DNA of 39,193 nt from Verrucomicrobiales bacterium (GCA_028293375.1 JAQGOY010000114.1:1-39193); one strand, 5' to 3'; shown: positions 18,287 through 26,911, numbered from the stretch's first letter. The notes: a model not told the origin generated them from the sequence alone. Program-made: numbers and translations.

Positions 18287-20014
18287 ATGAAACGCTTTTC
18301 TTTGAAAGTTGCTGGCCTGTTGCTTTTCTCGACTTCACTGGTGTCAGCCCAGTCCGCTGGCAAAGTCGATTTTCAAACCACCATCAAACCCATCTTCGAA
18401 GCCCACTGCATTAGTTGCCACGGCGCAGATAAGCCGAAAGGGGGCTTGAGCATGCTTTCCAGGGCAGCCCTTTTAAAAGGCGGCGAAACTGGCAAGGACC
18501 TGGTCCCAGGAAACTTCAGGGACTCACTTATCCACTCTACACTGCTTTTGCCAGCCGACAACGATGCGGCTATGCCCCCTAAGGGCCCTCGATTGGGGAA
18601 GGAACAAACGGATGCTTTAGCAGCCTGGATCGCTCAAGGTGCGGAGTGGCCGGAATCAGTAACTCTTACCCAGACGCGCAAAATAGACTTTGTAAAAGAT
18701 ATCCAGCCCATCCTTGAATTAAACTGTGTGGTCTGCCACCAGGAATCCCACGTTAAGGGCGGACTTCGTCTGGACACTAAATCCGCGGCTTTTAAGGGAG
18801 GCGAGAGCGGTCCTGCCATCGTCCCCATGAATCCCGGCAAGAGCCTGCTCTATACCAGCACAATCGTGCAGAACGATGATGACAAGCTTATGCCTCCAAA
18901 GCCAAAAGGTGGGCCACTTCGCAAAGAATCGATCGAACTCCTGCGAGCCTGGGTAGAGCAGGGCGCCCTTTGGCCTGACGATGTGAAGCTAAGTCCAAAA
19001 AAAGAAGGCGAGACTGGGCCGGTCAACGACATCGCCACGGTGATGGAAATTCAGAAACTGATCATCGCCAACAGCAAGGTGTCTGCGGAACAGGAAATGA
19101 TGCTGTATACGAATGTCATTCCCGGTTCGAAAGTCACCTACGCCATGGTCCCCATTAAAGGAGGCGAATTCGTGATGGGCAGCCCTGACGATCAACCTGG
19201 GCGCAAATCGGACGAGGGCCCCCAGCACAAAGTCCAGATATCACCCTTCTGGATGGAACAATGCGAAACCACGTGGGACGAATTTGAATTATTCATGTAT
19301 CCCGAGGAAGAAAAGAAATGGAAGGGACAAATTGCCACTGACGCTTCCATTGACAAGGTCTCTGACGCTGTGAGTCGTCCCACCAAGCCTTACGTTGAAA
19401 TGAGTTTCGGCATGGGAAAAAATGGTTTTCCAGCAATCAGTATGACTCAGCATGCGGCTAACAAATACTGTCAGTGGCTTAGCGCCAAGACAGGCCATTT
19501 CTATCGCCTGCCCACCGAAGCCGAATGGGAATACGCCTGCAAAGCCGGCACCACAACCGCTTATTCCTGGGGTGATGATCCTTCACTCGCGCCCCAATAC
19601 GCCTGGTTCGAAAAGAATAGCGATTCCAAGTACCAAAAAGTTGGCAAGAAGTTGCCCAATCCCTGGGGTCTTTACGACATGCACGGCAATGTGGCCGAAT
19701 GGACCCTCGACCAGTACGAGCCAAATTATAAAAAATTCGCTGCCGCACTTACCATGGATCCCTGGAACGTCGCTACCATGCCCTATCCCCATTCCGTCAG
19801 GGGTGGATCCTGGGATGATGATGTTCTCAAGCTTCGAAGCACCGTTCGCCGCGCTTCGGGCAAGGATTGGAAAATGCAGGATCCTCAGCTTCCCAAGAGC
19901 GTTTGGTACCATACAGACGCGCAATTCCTTGGATTTCGCATTATCCGCCCGCTGAAGGTTCCCACTCTCGAGGAAATGCAGAAATATTGGACAAGCGGCG
20001 TTGAAAAGGACTAA
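18287..20014 (+). CDS. Secreted double cytochrome c / SUMF1-domain fusion
   Basis: This 575-residue exported protein has a signal peptide (about 1-22), then two tandem cytochrome-like domains. Their haem motifs are CISCH (C41, C44, H45) and CVVCH (C147, C150, H151), each followed by planctomycete-type text such as KGGLSML/KGGLRLD and MPPKGP/MPPKPKG. The C-terminal half (about 280-565) is a SUMF1/formylglycine-generating-enzyme fold: PIKGGEFVMGSP, RLPTEAEWEYACKAG, GLYDMHGNVAEWTLD, SVRGGSW and LGFRIIRP. The cysteines that generate formylglycine in true enzymes, normally just after RGGSW and near the end, are absent (RGGSWDDDVLKLRSTVRRAS). Sulfatase activation is therefore unlikely; the domain may bind ligands. 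A sulfatase gene is not seen nearby. Confidence 0.9.
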   Translation: MKRFSLKVAGLLLFSTSLVSAQSAGKVDFQTTIKPIFEAHCISCHGADKPKGGLSMLSRAALLKGGETGKDLVPGNFRDSLIHSTLLLPADNDAAMPPKGPRLGKEQTDALAAWIAQGAEWPESVTLTQTRKIDFVKDIQPILELNCVVCHQESHVKGGLRLDTKSAAFKGGESGPAIVPMNPGKSLLYTSTIVQNDDDKLMPPKPKGGPLRKESIELLRAWVEQGALWPDDVKLSPKKEGETGPVNDIATVMEIQKLIIANSKVSAEQEMMLYTNVIPGSKVTYAMVPIKGGEFVMGSPDDQPGRKSDEGPQHKVQISPFWMEQCETTWDEFELFMYPEEEKKWKGQIATDASIDKVSDAVSRPTKPYVEMSFGMGKNGFPAISMTQHAANKYCQWLSAKTGHFYRLPTEAEWEYACKAGTTTAYSWGDDPSLAPQYAWFEKNSDSKYQKVGKKLPNPWGLYDMHGNVAEWTLDQYEPNYKKFAAALTMDPWNVATMPYPHSVRGGSWDDDVLKLRSTVRRASGKDWKMQDPQLPKSVWYHTDAQFLGFRIIRPLKVPTLEEMQKYWTSGVEKD

Positions 20015-20090
20015 GGTTTCTTAACCCCTGATCAATGGCGTGAATAATTTCCTGAAACCAGGCGTTTAACTGTCTTATCTAGAATATATC

Positions 20091-21428
20091 ATGAATCACC
20101 CACAGAAACCTCAATCGCCGGCGTATTCTCGCCGCAGCTTTTTGCAAACCACTTCGACCCTTATGGGCGCGGCAGCCATTGGGGGCCTCTCCATTGAGCG
20201 CAGCGCTCATGCTGCAGGTGATGACACTCTCAAATTGGCCTTGATTGGTTGCGGCGGTCGCGGTTCCGGAGCTGCTGACCAAGCCTTGAGCACCAAGTTC
20301 AATATCAAACTCATCGCCATGGCTGATGCGTTTCCGGATCACCTCAATTCCAGCCTCCAGGGACTCAAAGCCAAGCATAAGGATAAGGTCGCAGTTTCTG
20401 AAGACAACAAGTTCCTTGGCTTCGATGCCTATAAGAACGCGATTGCCCTAGCCGACGTCGTCATTCTTGCCACGCCTCCCGGCTTCCGGCCTATTCACTT
20501 CGAGGAAGCTGTTCGCCAGGGCAAAAATATTTTCATGGAGAAGCCTGTCGCCATTGACGCCGTCGGGATTCGCCGCGTCCTTGCGGCCGCTGAAGCCGCA
20601 AAAGCTAAAAATTTAAAAATCGGTGTGGGACTTCAGCGCCGTCACCAGCCGCCCTATATCGAAACCATCAAACGACTCCATGATGGCCAAATCGGCGATA
20701 TCGTCGCCATGCGCTGTTACTGGAACGGTGCAACCCCCTGGGTTCATCCCCGTGAAGAATTGCAGAAGCAGTACGGTCGCGAATTGACCGAAATGGAATA
20801 CCAGATGCGCAACTGGTATTATTTCAACTGGCTTTGCGGCGATCATATTAATGAACAACACATTCACAATCTCGATGTCATCAATTGGGTGAAGAATGGC
20901 TACCCTGTCAGCGCGAATGGAATGGGTGGAGTCCAGGTTCGCAAAGGAAAAGATTACGGCGAAATTTTTGACCACCATGCCGTTGAGTACGAGTATGCGG
21001 ATGGCTCACGTTGTGCCAGCCAGTGCCGGCACCAGGTTAATACCTGGAACAGCGTTTCAGAAGCGGTTGTTGGCACCAAGGGTTCCTGTCAGGTTGACCG
21101 CTACACCATCCGAGGGGAGAACGCCTGGCGCTACAAGTCGGATGACGAAAAAATCAATCCTTACCAGCAGGAACACGACGATCTCTGGGCAGCCATTGTC
21201 AACAATACTCCCTACAGCGAGGCAGAGCGTGGAGCCAAGAGCACCATGACATCGATCATGGGTCGTATGGCCACTTATTCCGGCAAAATAGTGACATGGG
21301 AAGAAGCCATGAACTCCAAACTCAATCTCATGCCTGACACATTCACATGGGACACCATCCCAAAAGTCTTGCCAGGACCAGACGGGATGTATCCCTGCGC
21401 CATCCCCGGCAAAACCGTCGCGCTTTAA
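20091..21428 (+). CDS. Tat-exported Gfo/Idh/MocA-family oxidoreductase
   Basis: This 445-residue protein has an N-terminal twin-arginine signal (SRRSFLQ, residues 13-19, plus a hydrophobic stretch and AHAAG cleavage area), so it is probably exported folded with its cofactor. A Rossmann fold follows with LALIGCGGRGSG (49-60) and the family motif MEKPVAID (149-156), which places the nicotinamide and catalytic residues. The C-terminal region carries the alpha/beta substrate domain with GDHINEQHIHNLDVINWV. Family members oxidise or epimerise sugars and related polyols using NAD(P). It is 76 bases downstream of the cytochrome-SUMF1 gene in the same direction and ends at a clear terminator, so the pair may form an operon. 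Confidence 0.92.
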   Translation: MNHPQKPQSPAYSRRSFLQTTSTLMGAAAIGGLSIERSAHAAGDDTLKLALIGCGGRGSGAADQALSTKFNIKLIAMADAFPDHLNSSLQGLKAKHKDKVAVSEDNKFLGFDAYKNAIALADVVILATPPGFRPIHFEEAVRQGKNIFMEKPVAIDAVGIRRVLAAAEAAKAKNLKIGVGLQRRHQPPYIETIKRLHDGQIGDIVAMRCYWNGATPWVHPREELQKQYGRELTEMEYQMRNWYYFNWLCGDHINEQHIHNLDVINWVKNGYPVSANGMGGVQVRKGKDYGEIFDHHAVEYEYADGSRCASQCRHQVNTWNSVSEAVVGTKGSCQVDRYTIRGENAWRYKSDDEKINPYQQEHDDLWAAIVNNTPYSEAERGAKSTMTSIMGRMATYSGKIVTWEEAMNSKLNLMPDTFTWDTIPKVLPGPDGMYPCAIPGKTVAL

Positions 21429-21445
21429 CTGTTCTTGCAGAATTC

Positions 21446-21470
21446 AAAACCCGCCTTCGTGGCGGGTTTT
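21446..21470 (+). terminator. Intrinsic terminator after the oxidoreductase gene
   Basis: AAAACCCGCC (21446-21455) and GGCGGGTTTT (21461-21470) form a perfect 10-base stem with loop TTCGT, followed by further T residues (TTCATTTT). It lies 17 bases after the stop codon of the Gfo/Idh/MocA gene and separates it from the P450 gene. Confidence 0.93.
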
Positions 21471-21552
21471 TTCATTTTCTGGATGGGGTTCGCTGGATAA
21501 TTTGAAAGTCGTATTTTATCGCATCCTTATGGATTTCGGTAAATGCTGAATC

Positions 21553-22983
21553 ATGGATCTACACTCTCGATCTGTCAAAGACCTGCCCGGTCCCAAAGGG
21601 CTCCCGCTGTTGGGAAACCTGCATGAGGTAGACCTTAAGAAACTTCACCGGATTCTCGAAGACTGGGTGAACATGTATGGCCCTCTCTACAAATTCAGGC
21701 TCGGGACGCATCCGGTAGTGGTGGTCGCCGATACGGAAAATGTTCAACAAATTCTTCGCCAGCGGCCAAATATTTACAGACGTCTTGGCGCTATCGAAAC
21801 GGTCTTCCTGGAAATGGGTATCACCGGCGTTTTTTCTGCGGAAGGAAACGATTGGAAACGACAACGTCGATTGACTGCCCATGCTCTTGACGCCATCCAT
21901 TTGCGCGAGTTTTTTCCAATCTTGCTTCGCGTCACCGAAAGACTCCGCAAGCGCTGGATGATGCATGCGGACTCCGGGGCCACCGTTGATATCCAGCAGG
22001 ATTTAATGCGCTATACGGTGGATGTCACCACCAACCTCGCCTTTGGATATGACATGAACACCCTGGAAAAGGAAGGTGACGTCATTCAGGACCATCTTCA
22101 AAAAATCTTCCCCATGATCAACCGGCGAATTAATTCTCCTTTTCCCTATTGGAGGTACTTGAAGCTTCCTGCAGATCACGCTCTGGATGCTGCGTTAAAA
22201 GCCATTCAGCAGGCCATCGCTTCCTTCGTATCTCAGGGCAGGGTGCGGCTCGCTGCCAACCCCGACTTGTTGACTCATCCCACTAATTTATTGGAGGTCA
22301 TGCTTTCGGCGCGCGACGAGAATGGCGGCGTTTTTTCGGATGTAGATATTCATGGTAACGTTATGACCTTGCTCCTTGCGGGTGAAGATACCACAGCCAA
22401 CACTCTGGCGTGGACCGCAAATTACATGGTCAATCAACCGGAAATCCAAACTGGCGTCCAAACTGAAGTCAGTTCTCTCGTGAGCCCAACTGGCATGCTC
22501 CACTCCATCCAGAATGCCGATAAAATGGAATACTCCGAGGCGGTTGCCAACGAAACCTTACGGCTCAAACCAGTGGCTCCCATACTTTTTCTGGAACCGA
22601 TGCAGGACGTGACTTTGAGTGGTGTCACAGTCGAGAAGGGCACTTCTATATTTCTGCTGACCATGCACGGCGGGTTACAGGATTCGAATTTCCAGGAAGC
22701 CAGCCAGTTTAATCCAGGTCGCTGGCTGCAACCCACCACTACTTCCGGATGTCCTTTCAATCATACCCCCAAGGCATTTCTACCATTCGGCGGTGGCCCT
22801 CGTTTCTGTCCAGGGCGTCAATTGGCCATGGTGGAAATGAAAATGGTCATGGCTATGCTTTGTAGTCAGTTTGAAATTGTCAAGGTAGACGGACCAAAGC
22901 CCGTAACAGAGCTGTTTTCATTTACCATGATGCCCCAAAATTTACTTGTGCGTTTTAAGGCGAGGAATCGGACAGGCGCGTAG
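21553..22983 (+). CDS. Cytochrome P450
   Basis: This 476-residue haem-thiolate monooxygenase has no transmembrane anchor, so it is probably soluble. Diagnostic motifs are the I-helix oxygen-activation segment AGEDTT (276-281), the K-helix E334-T-L-R337, and the haem loop FGGGPRFCPGR with the proximal ligand C419. The usual PERF motif appears as FNPGRW. The N-terminal LPGPKGLPLLGNLHEV is the proline-rich hinge common in class II/CYP102-like and eukaryote-like P450s. The substrate cannot be predicted. No ferredoxin or reductase gene lies beside it, so redox partners must come from elsewhere. The gene is monocistronic in appearance, with a terminator before it and 177 bases after it. Confidence 0.95.
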   Translation: MDLHSRSVKDLPGPKGLPLLGNLHEVDLKKLHRILEDWVNMYGPLYKFRLGTHPVVVVADTENVQQILRQRPNIYRRLGAIETVFLEMGITGVFSAEGNDWKRQRRLTAHALDAIHLREFFPILLRVTERLRKRWMMHADSGATVDIQQDLMRYTVDVTTNLAFGYDMNTLEKEGDVIQDHLQKIFPMINRRINSPFPYWRYLKLPADHALDAALKAIQQAIASFVSQGRVRLAANPDLLTHPTNLLEVMLSARDENGGVFSDVDIHGNVMTLLLAGEDTTANTLAWTANYMVNQPEIQTGVQTEVSSLVSPTGMLHSIQNADKMEYSEAVANETLRLKPVAPILFLEPMQDVTLSGVTVEKGTSIFLLTMHGGLQDSNFQEASQFNPGRWLQPTTTSGCPFNHTPKAFLPFGGGPRFCPGRQLAMVEMKMVMAMLCSQFEIVKVDGPKPVTELFSFTMMPQNLLVRFKARNRTGA

Positions 22984-23160
22984 GGCGCCGCAGTCACTGC
23001 ATAAAATTTAAGTTTTTAGGCCTAAAGAATAATCTTTTCCACCGGCGGTGTTCGGATAACGGCCACATCTTCATCGCCTTTCGATACTATCTATTTCTCC
23101 TTTTCCCGTTTTTTTGGGTCTTCATCTTCGCTTAAGGTTCGGTTCGCTAGATTGGCACAC

Positions 23161-23631
23161 ATGAAACAGAGATCAGCTCATAACCAGGAAGCACATCCAC
23201 TCTTTCTTAACTCTGCCCGATCTATGAATTCAACCACTCCTTCCAAGGCTACCAAATGGCTTGTCGTGGATAACGACGAGGGCCTTTTATGGCTGCTGGC
23301 ACACATCGTGGAAAGTCTGACGGGTTCGGAGGTCGTTTGCTGCACCTCCGGACGCGAAGCCATTGAGGTTCTGCGGTACTCCGCCAGGGACTTCGCTGGC
23401 GTCATCACGGACTTGGACATGCCGGGCATGCAGGGTGATCAATTACTCATCCGAGTTCGTGCCCTGTGTCCTTCCTTAAAAGTGTTTTTGTCCAGCGGAA
23501 ACCTCGACTGGAATGAAAACCGAGCGCTCGCCAGCGGTTTCGAAGGATTCCTCCCCAAGCCTTTCACAGTAGTCGAGGTTCGCGAAATCCTTGATCGTGT
23601 TCATCAAGCCATGTCCTTCTGCGCTGCCTGA
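23161..23631 (+). CDS. Single-domain response regulator
   Basis: This is a receiver-domain protein of 156 residues from the ATG at 23161. An internal ATG at 23224 would give 135 residues and may be the real start, since the first 21 residues lack receiver character. Acidic-pocket residues D37 and D39 lie in VVDNDEG, the phospho-acceptor is D84 in TDLDMPG, the switch serine is in FLSSGN, and the conserved lysine is K133 in LPKPF. No output domain follows, so it probably acts by protein-protein contact like CheY or Spo0F, or passes phosphate on. The C-terminal SGFEGFLPKPF context resembles receivers of hybrid histidine kinases. No kinase is adjacent. Confidence 0.9.
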   Translation: MKQRSAHNQEAHPLFLNSARSMNSTTPSKATKWLVVDNDEGLLWLLAHIVESLTGSEVVCCTSGREAIEVLRYSARDFAGVITDLDMPGMQGDQLLIRVRALCPSLKVFLSSGNLDWNENRALASGFEGFLPKPFTVVEVREILDRVHQAMSFCAA

Positions 23632-23727
23632 TAGCCCATGGTCAGTGCAAAGATCATCCCGTCGTAACCATTCCCATCTAATATTGCTCTTTTGTAAGGA
23701 ACGGTGACACTTCCATTACGCAATATT

Positions 23728-24957
23728 ATGAAATCTGCTTTCTTACCGCTTCTGCTTTGCTGCACCACATTGGCGTCTCCATTGGTCGCATCTGATTGGC
23801 CTCAATGGCGCGGCCCGAACCGCACCGACCTCAGTAGCGAGACAGGCCTCCTAAAAACCTGGCCGGAAGGAGGGCCAAAAAAACTTTGGACATTTTCCGA
23901 TGCCGGCCTTGGATATTCAGGACCCGCCATCGTCAACGGTAAAATCTACACCCTCGGAACAAGAAGCAACAAAGAGGTTATGCTTTCACTGGATGCTGCA
24001 ACTGGCAAAGAGATCTGGTACGCGGAGCTGGGACCTATTTTTGCGGAAGGTCATGGCAATGGTCCAAGAGGCACCCCCACCGTCGACGGGAACATGGTTT
24101 ACGCCCTTTCTGGAACCGGGGTTCTCTGCTGTCTGAATTCTTCCGATGGCAAACTCTTATGGAAGAAATCGATGACGGAGCTTGGCGGGAACGTGGCAGT
24201 CTGGGGCTACACCGAGTCAGTCCTCGTGGATGGCGATAAACTGATTTGCACGCCGGGTGGATCCAACGGTGCTCTCGCTGCCTTCGATAAGAAATCTGGT
24301 GATCTTCTTTGGCAATCCAAGGAATTTAAGGATGGGGCGCAATATTCTTCCATGGTTCCTGCGGATATCAACGGCAAGCACCAGTACGTCCAGCTTACCA
24401 TGCAAAGCCTGGTGGGGATTGATGCAAAGGATGGCAGCATGATTTGGAAATCGCCGTGGCAGGGACGAACGGCGGTAATCCCAACTCCCATAGTGAAGGA
24501 TAATTATATTTATATCACCTCGGGCTACGGTGTGGGTTGTAAGCTGGTGAAGATCGATGCCGAAAACAAACCCTCCGATGTTTACGTAAACAAGGTAATT
24601 AAAAATCATCACGGTGGCGTGGTGCTCGTGGGCGAGAATCTTTACGGCTATTCGGATGGTTCCGGATGGGTTTGCCAAAACTTTATGAGCGGCGAAGAAG
24701 TTTGGGCGGACAAAAAGCTCGGCAAGGGAGCCATCGCCTACGCTGATGGGATGTTGTATTGCCTCGATGAATCCACAGGAACTATTGCATTAATTGAGGC
24801 CTCCCCAAAAGGGTGGACTGAACATGGCCGTTTTACTCTGGACCCCCAATCAAGGATAAGAACATCGCAAGGTCGAGTATGGACACATCCCGTCATTAAC
24901 AACGGCGTCCTCTACCTCCGTGACCAGGATCTCATCATTGCTTATCAGGTGAAATAG
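23728..24957 (+). CDS. Secreted PQQ-like beta-propeller protein
   Basis: This 409-residue protein is best started at the ATG at 23728, which gives a clean signal peptide (MKSAFLPLLLCCTTLASPLVAS); a GTG at 23704 would add eight residues. The mature part begins DWPQWRGPNRTDLSSE, the standard opening of a Planctomycetes/Verrucomicrobia propeller family often annotated as BamB-like. Repeated blades carry the PQQ-type pattern of a sugar- or cofactor-like loop (SLDAATGKEIWYAEL, LNSSDGKLLWKKS, AFDKKSGDLLWQSK). No quinoprotein dehydrogenase catalytic residues were recognised, so it is more likely a binding or scaffold protein than an enzyme. A second family member occurs near 34.5 kb. Confidence 0.85.
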   Translation: MKSAFLPLLLCCTTLASPLVASDWPQWRGPNRTDLSSETGLLKTWPEGGPKKLWTFSDAGLGYSGPAIVNGKIYTLGTRSNKEVMLSLDAATGKEIWYAELGPIFAEGHGNGPRGTPTVDGNMVYALSGTGVLCCLNSSDGKLLWKKSMTELGGNVAVWGYTESVLVDGDKLICTPGGSNGALAAFDKKSGDLLWQSKEFKDGAQYSSMVPADINGKHQYVQLTMQSLVGIDAKDGSMIWKSPWQGRTAVIPTPIVKDNYIYITSGYGVGCKLVKIDAENKPSDVYVNKVIKNHHGGVVLVGENLYGYSDGSGWVCQNFMSGEEVWADKKLGKGAIAYADGMLYCLDESTGTIALIEASPKGWTEHGRFTLDPQSRIRTSQGRVWTHPVINNGVLYLRDQDLIIAYQVK

Positions 24958-24971
24958 TTTTGAGCACTTCA

Positions 24972-24997
24972 CAGGAGGCAATCAAGTTTGCTTCCTG
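24972..24997 (+). other. Hairpin downstream of the PQQ-propeller gene
   Basis: CAGGAGGCAA (24972-24981) pairs with TTGCTTCCTG (24988-24997) over 10 bases with one G-T wobble and a six-base loop. It starts 15 bases after the stop codon. No T-run follows, so it is not a classical intrinsic terminator, though it may protect the 3' end or weakly terminate. Confidence 0.35.
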
Positions 24998-25048
24998 CTC
25001 CGTATTCCCGTGGACAAGTCATTTTTTGCATTAACCGGAGAATCAGGT

Positions 25049-25077
25049 TTGACATACATTGAAGCTCAATGTATAAC
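25049..25077 (+). promoter_or_regulatory. Near-consensus sigma70 promoter of the padR gene
   Basis: TTGACA (25049-25054) and TATAAC (25072-25077) are separated by exactly 17 bases, the best promoter seen in the window. The -10 box overlaps an in-frame ATG at 25069, which makes that ATG an unlikely start. Transcription would begin about six or seven bases after the -10, at or next to the ATG at 25084, so the transcript may be leaderless. Confidence 0.8.
25054..25074. promoter_or_regulatory. Perfect palindrome in the promoter spacer, probable PadR operator
   Basis: ATACATTGA (25054-25062) and TCAATGTAT (25066-25074) are exact inverted repeats around AGC. The site contains ACAT and ATGT half-sites nine bases apart, as in known PadR-family operators (ATGT/ACAT type). 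It occupies the whole spacer between -35 and -10, where a bound dimer would block RNA polymerase. Autorepression by the adjacent PadR protein is the natural reading, inferred from position and sequence. Confidence 0.72.
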
Positions 25078-25083
25078 ACTTCT

Positions 25084-25422
25084 ATGATATCGAAGGATTT
25101 AATAGCCGCCTCTTCCCGGCCGCTCGTTCTCTCGATCCTTTCCGAAGGGGACAGTTACGGCTACGCCATCCTGCAGCGCGTGCGTGAACTCTCCCAGGAA
25201 CAGATCGAATGGACAGATGGCATGCTCTACCCGGTATTGCATCGATTGGAGCGGGAGGAATTGATCGTCTCCGAATGGAAAAAGTCCGAAACCGGGCGGG
25301 AACGAAAATATTATTCCATCAGCAAGCAGGGCAAAACCGCTCTTGTTGCCGAACGCAAACAATGGCTGACAGTCCACAACACTCTCTCCACCATATGGAA
25401 AATAAAACCTCTTTCGATATGA
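25084..25422 (+). CDS. PadR-family transcriptional regulator
   Basis: This 112-residue protein belongs to the small PadR subfamily 2 type. Its winged helix-turn-helix spans about residues 10-85: SRPLVLSILSEGDSYGYAIL, then LYPVLHRLEREELIVSEW and RERKYYSISKQGKTAL, which form helix alpha-1, recognition helix and wing. A short C-terminal dimerisation helix follows. I chose the ATG at 25084 because the upstream ATG at 25069 overlaps the promoter -10 box. The stop overlaps the next gene as ATGA, so the two proteins are translationally coupled. PadR genes are often paired with a membrane protein carrying a HAAS/permease-prefix domain, and that is the case here. The inducing signal is unknown. Confidence 0.93.
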   Translation: MISKDLIAASSRPLVLSILSEGDSYGYAILQRVRELSQEQIEWTDGMLYPVLHRLEREELIVSEWKKSETGRERKYYSISKQGKTALVAERKQWLTVHNTLSTIWKIKPLSI

Positions 25423-26741
25423 AACATTCCCCGGTCAAAGTTTTTCGAGGAACGCACGAAAACATAAGTCCGAGAAACTTATGGATCGGGCTGGGATGCA
25501 TTGTTTTGCCTATTCTGGGATTTATCTCCGAGCTGATTGAAAACGTTCTCAGGGGATTTGGTCCCTTTCCTCAACGTTTTTATCCTCAAAATACCTGGTC
25601 AAGCGTTGAATACGGATTGTTGCAGGCGACGTTTTTCTATAGCGCTATTTCCCTTTTGGTGTACTTCTTTGTTGGCGGCAAACTTGGCTGGATTGTTCAG
25701 GCGGTAAGCTCCCGGCACGCCCAATGGCGACGATGGTTGATTCTCTACTGCGTGGTTGTTGGGATACTTGATATCTCGGGTAGCTTCAATGTTGAGCCGC
25801 GGATTTCCACTCGGATTTTCCATGGTCCAATTATTTTTACGCTTTGGCCACTGCTTCTTGTGATCGGTCTCAGCAAATTGGTGGAAATGAAAGGAAGCCG
25901 GGCTGCATTGGCTGACTCATTATGGCAAATCGATTCAGAGGGCCAAGAAAATCCTTCCTCGCCAAAAGCGATAAGCAGTCCTCAAACCAGCCCGGCGTTC
26001 AATCTCAATTCGGAGTTGGCTAGCTGGCGAGCCTCCATGCTCAGATGTGACTCCATGTCGCGCGATTGCGTAAAGGAACTGGAAAATCACGTAATCGAGT
26101 CTATCGAGGACCTTAAAAGCAAGGGTTTTACCGAGGAAGCATCGTTCAAAATGGCGATCCGGAGTATCGGAAACCAGGAAAAGCTGGCTGCTGAATTTGC
26201 GATTGATGAAGCTGCGTCGATATGGAAAAAGAGGGCGTTTTGGTTGGGCATGGGATGGCTTTCAATCAGTATATTGCCAATCGTGGCGCTCGAAAAATTT
26301 CTCTTCACGTTTTTCGATGGGGCGTTCTTCTTGTGGGATCATTTTGTTCATAACTACGCACCAGATCTTTTAGGCAATTCACAGGCCTTGCACGGGTGGA
26401 TGTATACATCAGGCATCTCGATTTTTCTTTGTAACGAACTCATGCCTGGACTTTTCATTGCCGGAATTCTTTTCGGGAAGCTTGATCGGTTCATCGACTG
26501 GATATCCAAACATTCCCGTATTTTCCTCATTCTTGCCCTGGCATTGTTTTTCGCCGAAGCCGCCCTTAGCTGGAGGGCATATTTGTGGGATCCTCGGGTT
26601 ACTCCTTCCTTTTCGGAGTGGCAAAAACATACATATTATCTTCACTTAGGAATAGTTACGATGTGGAAATTGGGATTAGTGCTTTTATTGACATTTTCTC
26701 AGATGAAAAGATTGATGAAATCAGAAACTCCATTTGTTTGA
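25419..26741 (+). CDS. Polytopic membrane protein with HAAS/permease-prefix helical domain
   Basis: This 440-residue protein starts at the ATG at 25419, which overlaps the padR stop (an ATG at 25395 is also in frame). Four hydrophobic segments come first (about residues 25-45, 65-85, 105-125 and 130-150). A cytoplasmic helical domain follows at about 195-265 with the pattern W-R-x-x-M...VKELENHVIESIEDLKSKG and FKMAIRSIGNQEKLAAEFA. That is the permease-prefix/HAAS module commonly encoded next to PadR regulators. Four further hydrophobic segments reach the C-terminus. No ABC permease domain is present. Having the helical domain between two membrane halves is unusual, since it is normally N-terminal. 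A role as a membrane sensor or partner of PadR is inferred from coupling. Confidence 0.72.
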   Translation: MKHSPVKVFRGTHENISPRNLWIGLGCIVLPILGFISELIENVLRGFGPFPQRFYPQNTWSSVEYGLLQATFFYSAISLLVYFFVGGKLGWIVQAVSSRHAQWRRWLILYCVVVGILDISGSFNVEPRISTRIFHGPIIFTLWPLLLVIGLSKLVEMKGSRAALADSLWQIDSEGQENPSSPKAISSPQTSPAFNLNSELASWRASMLRCDSMSRDCVKELENHVIESIEDLKSKGFTEEASFKMAIRSIGNQEKLAAEFAIDEAASIWKKRAFWLGMGWLSISILPIVALEKFLFTFFDGAFFLWDHFVHNYAPDLLGNSQALHGWMYTSGISIFLCNELMPGLFIAGILFGKLDRFIDWISKHSRIFLILALALFFAEAALSWRAYLWDPRVTPSFSEWQKHTYYLHLGIVTMWKLGLVLLLTFSQMKRLMKSETPFV

Positions 26742-26911
26742 TCAATTCCGTTCTAAAATTTATTGTTATTTATGCGGACGCTCGCTCGCGCACTACTTCT
26801 GAACCTTGCAGTATCCAGAAGAGTAAATCGGCCTGTATGAACTCGGATAGGAGGCGGACTAGCTTTTTGCTTTGGATAAATGGGATTAAACCGGTAGCTT
26901 GTTTCTCACTC

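Noticed and set aside
18287-20014. Annotation as a formylglycine-generating enzyme
   Set aside because: The catalytic cysteines expected after RGGSW and near the C-terminus are missing, so only the fold is supported.
23015-23026. A 12-base perfect palindrome TTTAGGCCTAAA between the P450 and response-regulator genes
   Set aside because: It is too short for a terminator, lacks a loop and a T-run, and could occur by chance. No promoter elements surround it.
25069-25071. ATG at 25069 as the padR start
   Set aside because: It overlaps the TATAAC -10 box and the operator palindrome, so a transcript from this promoter would not contain it.
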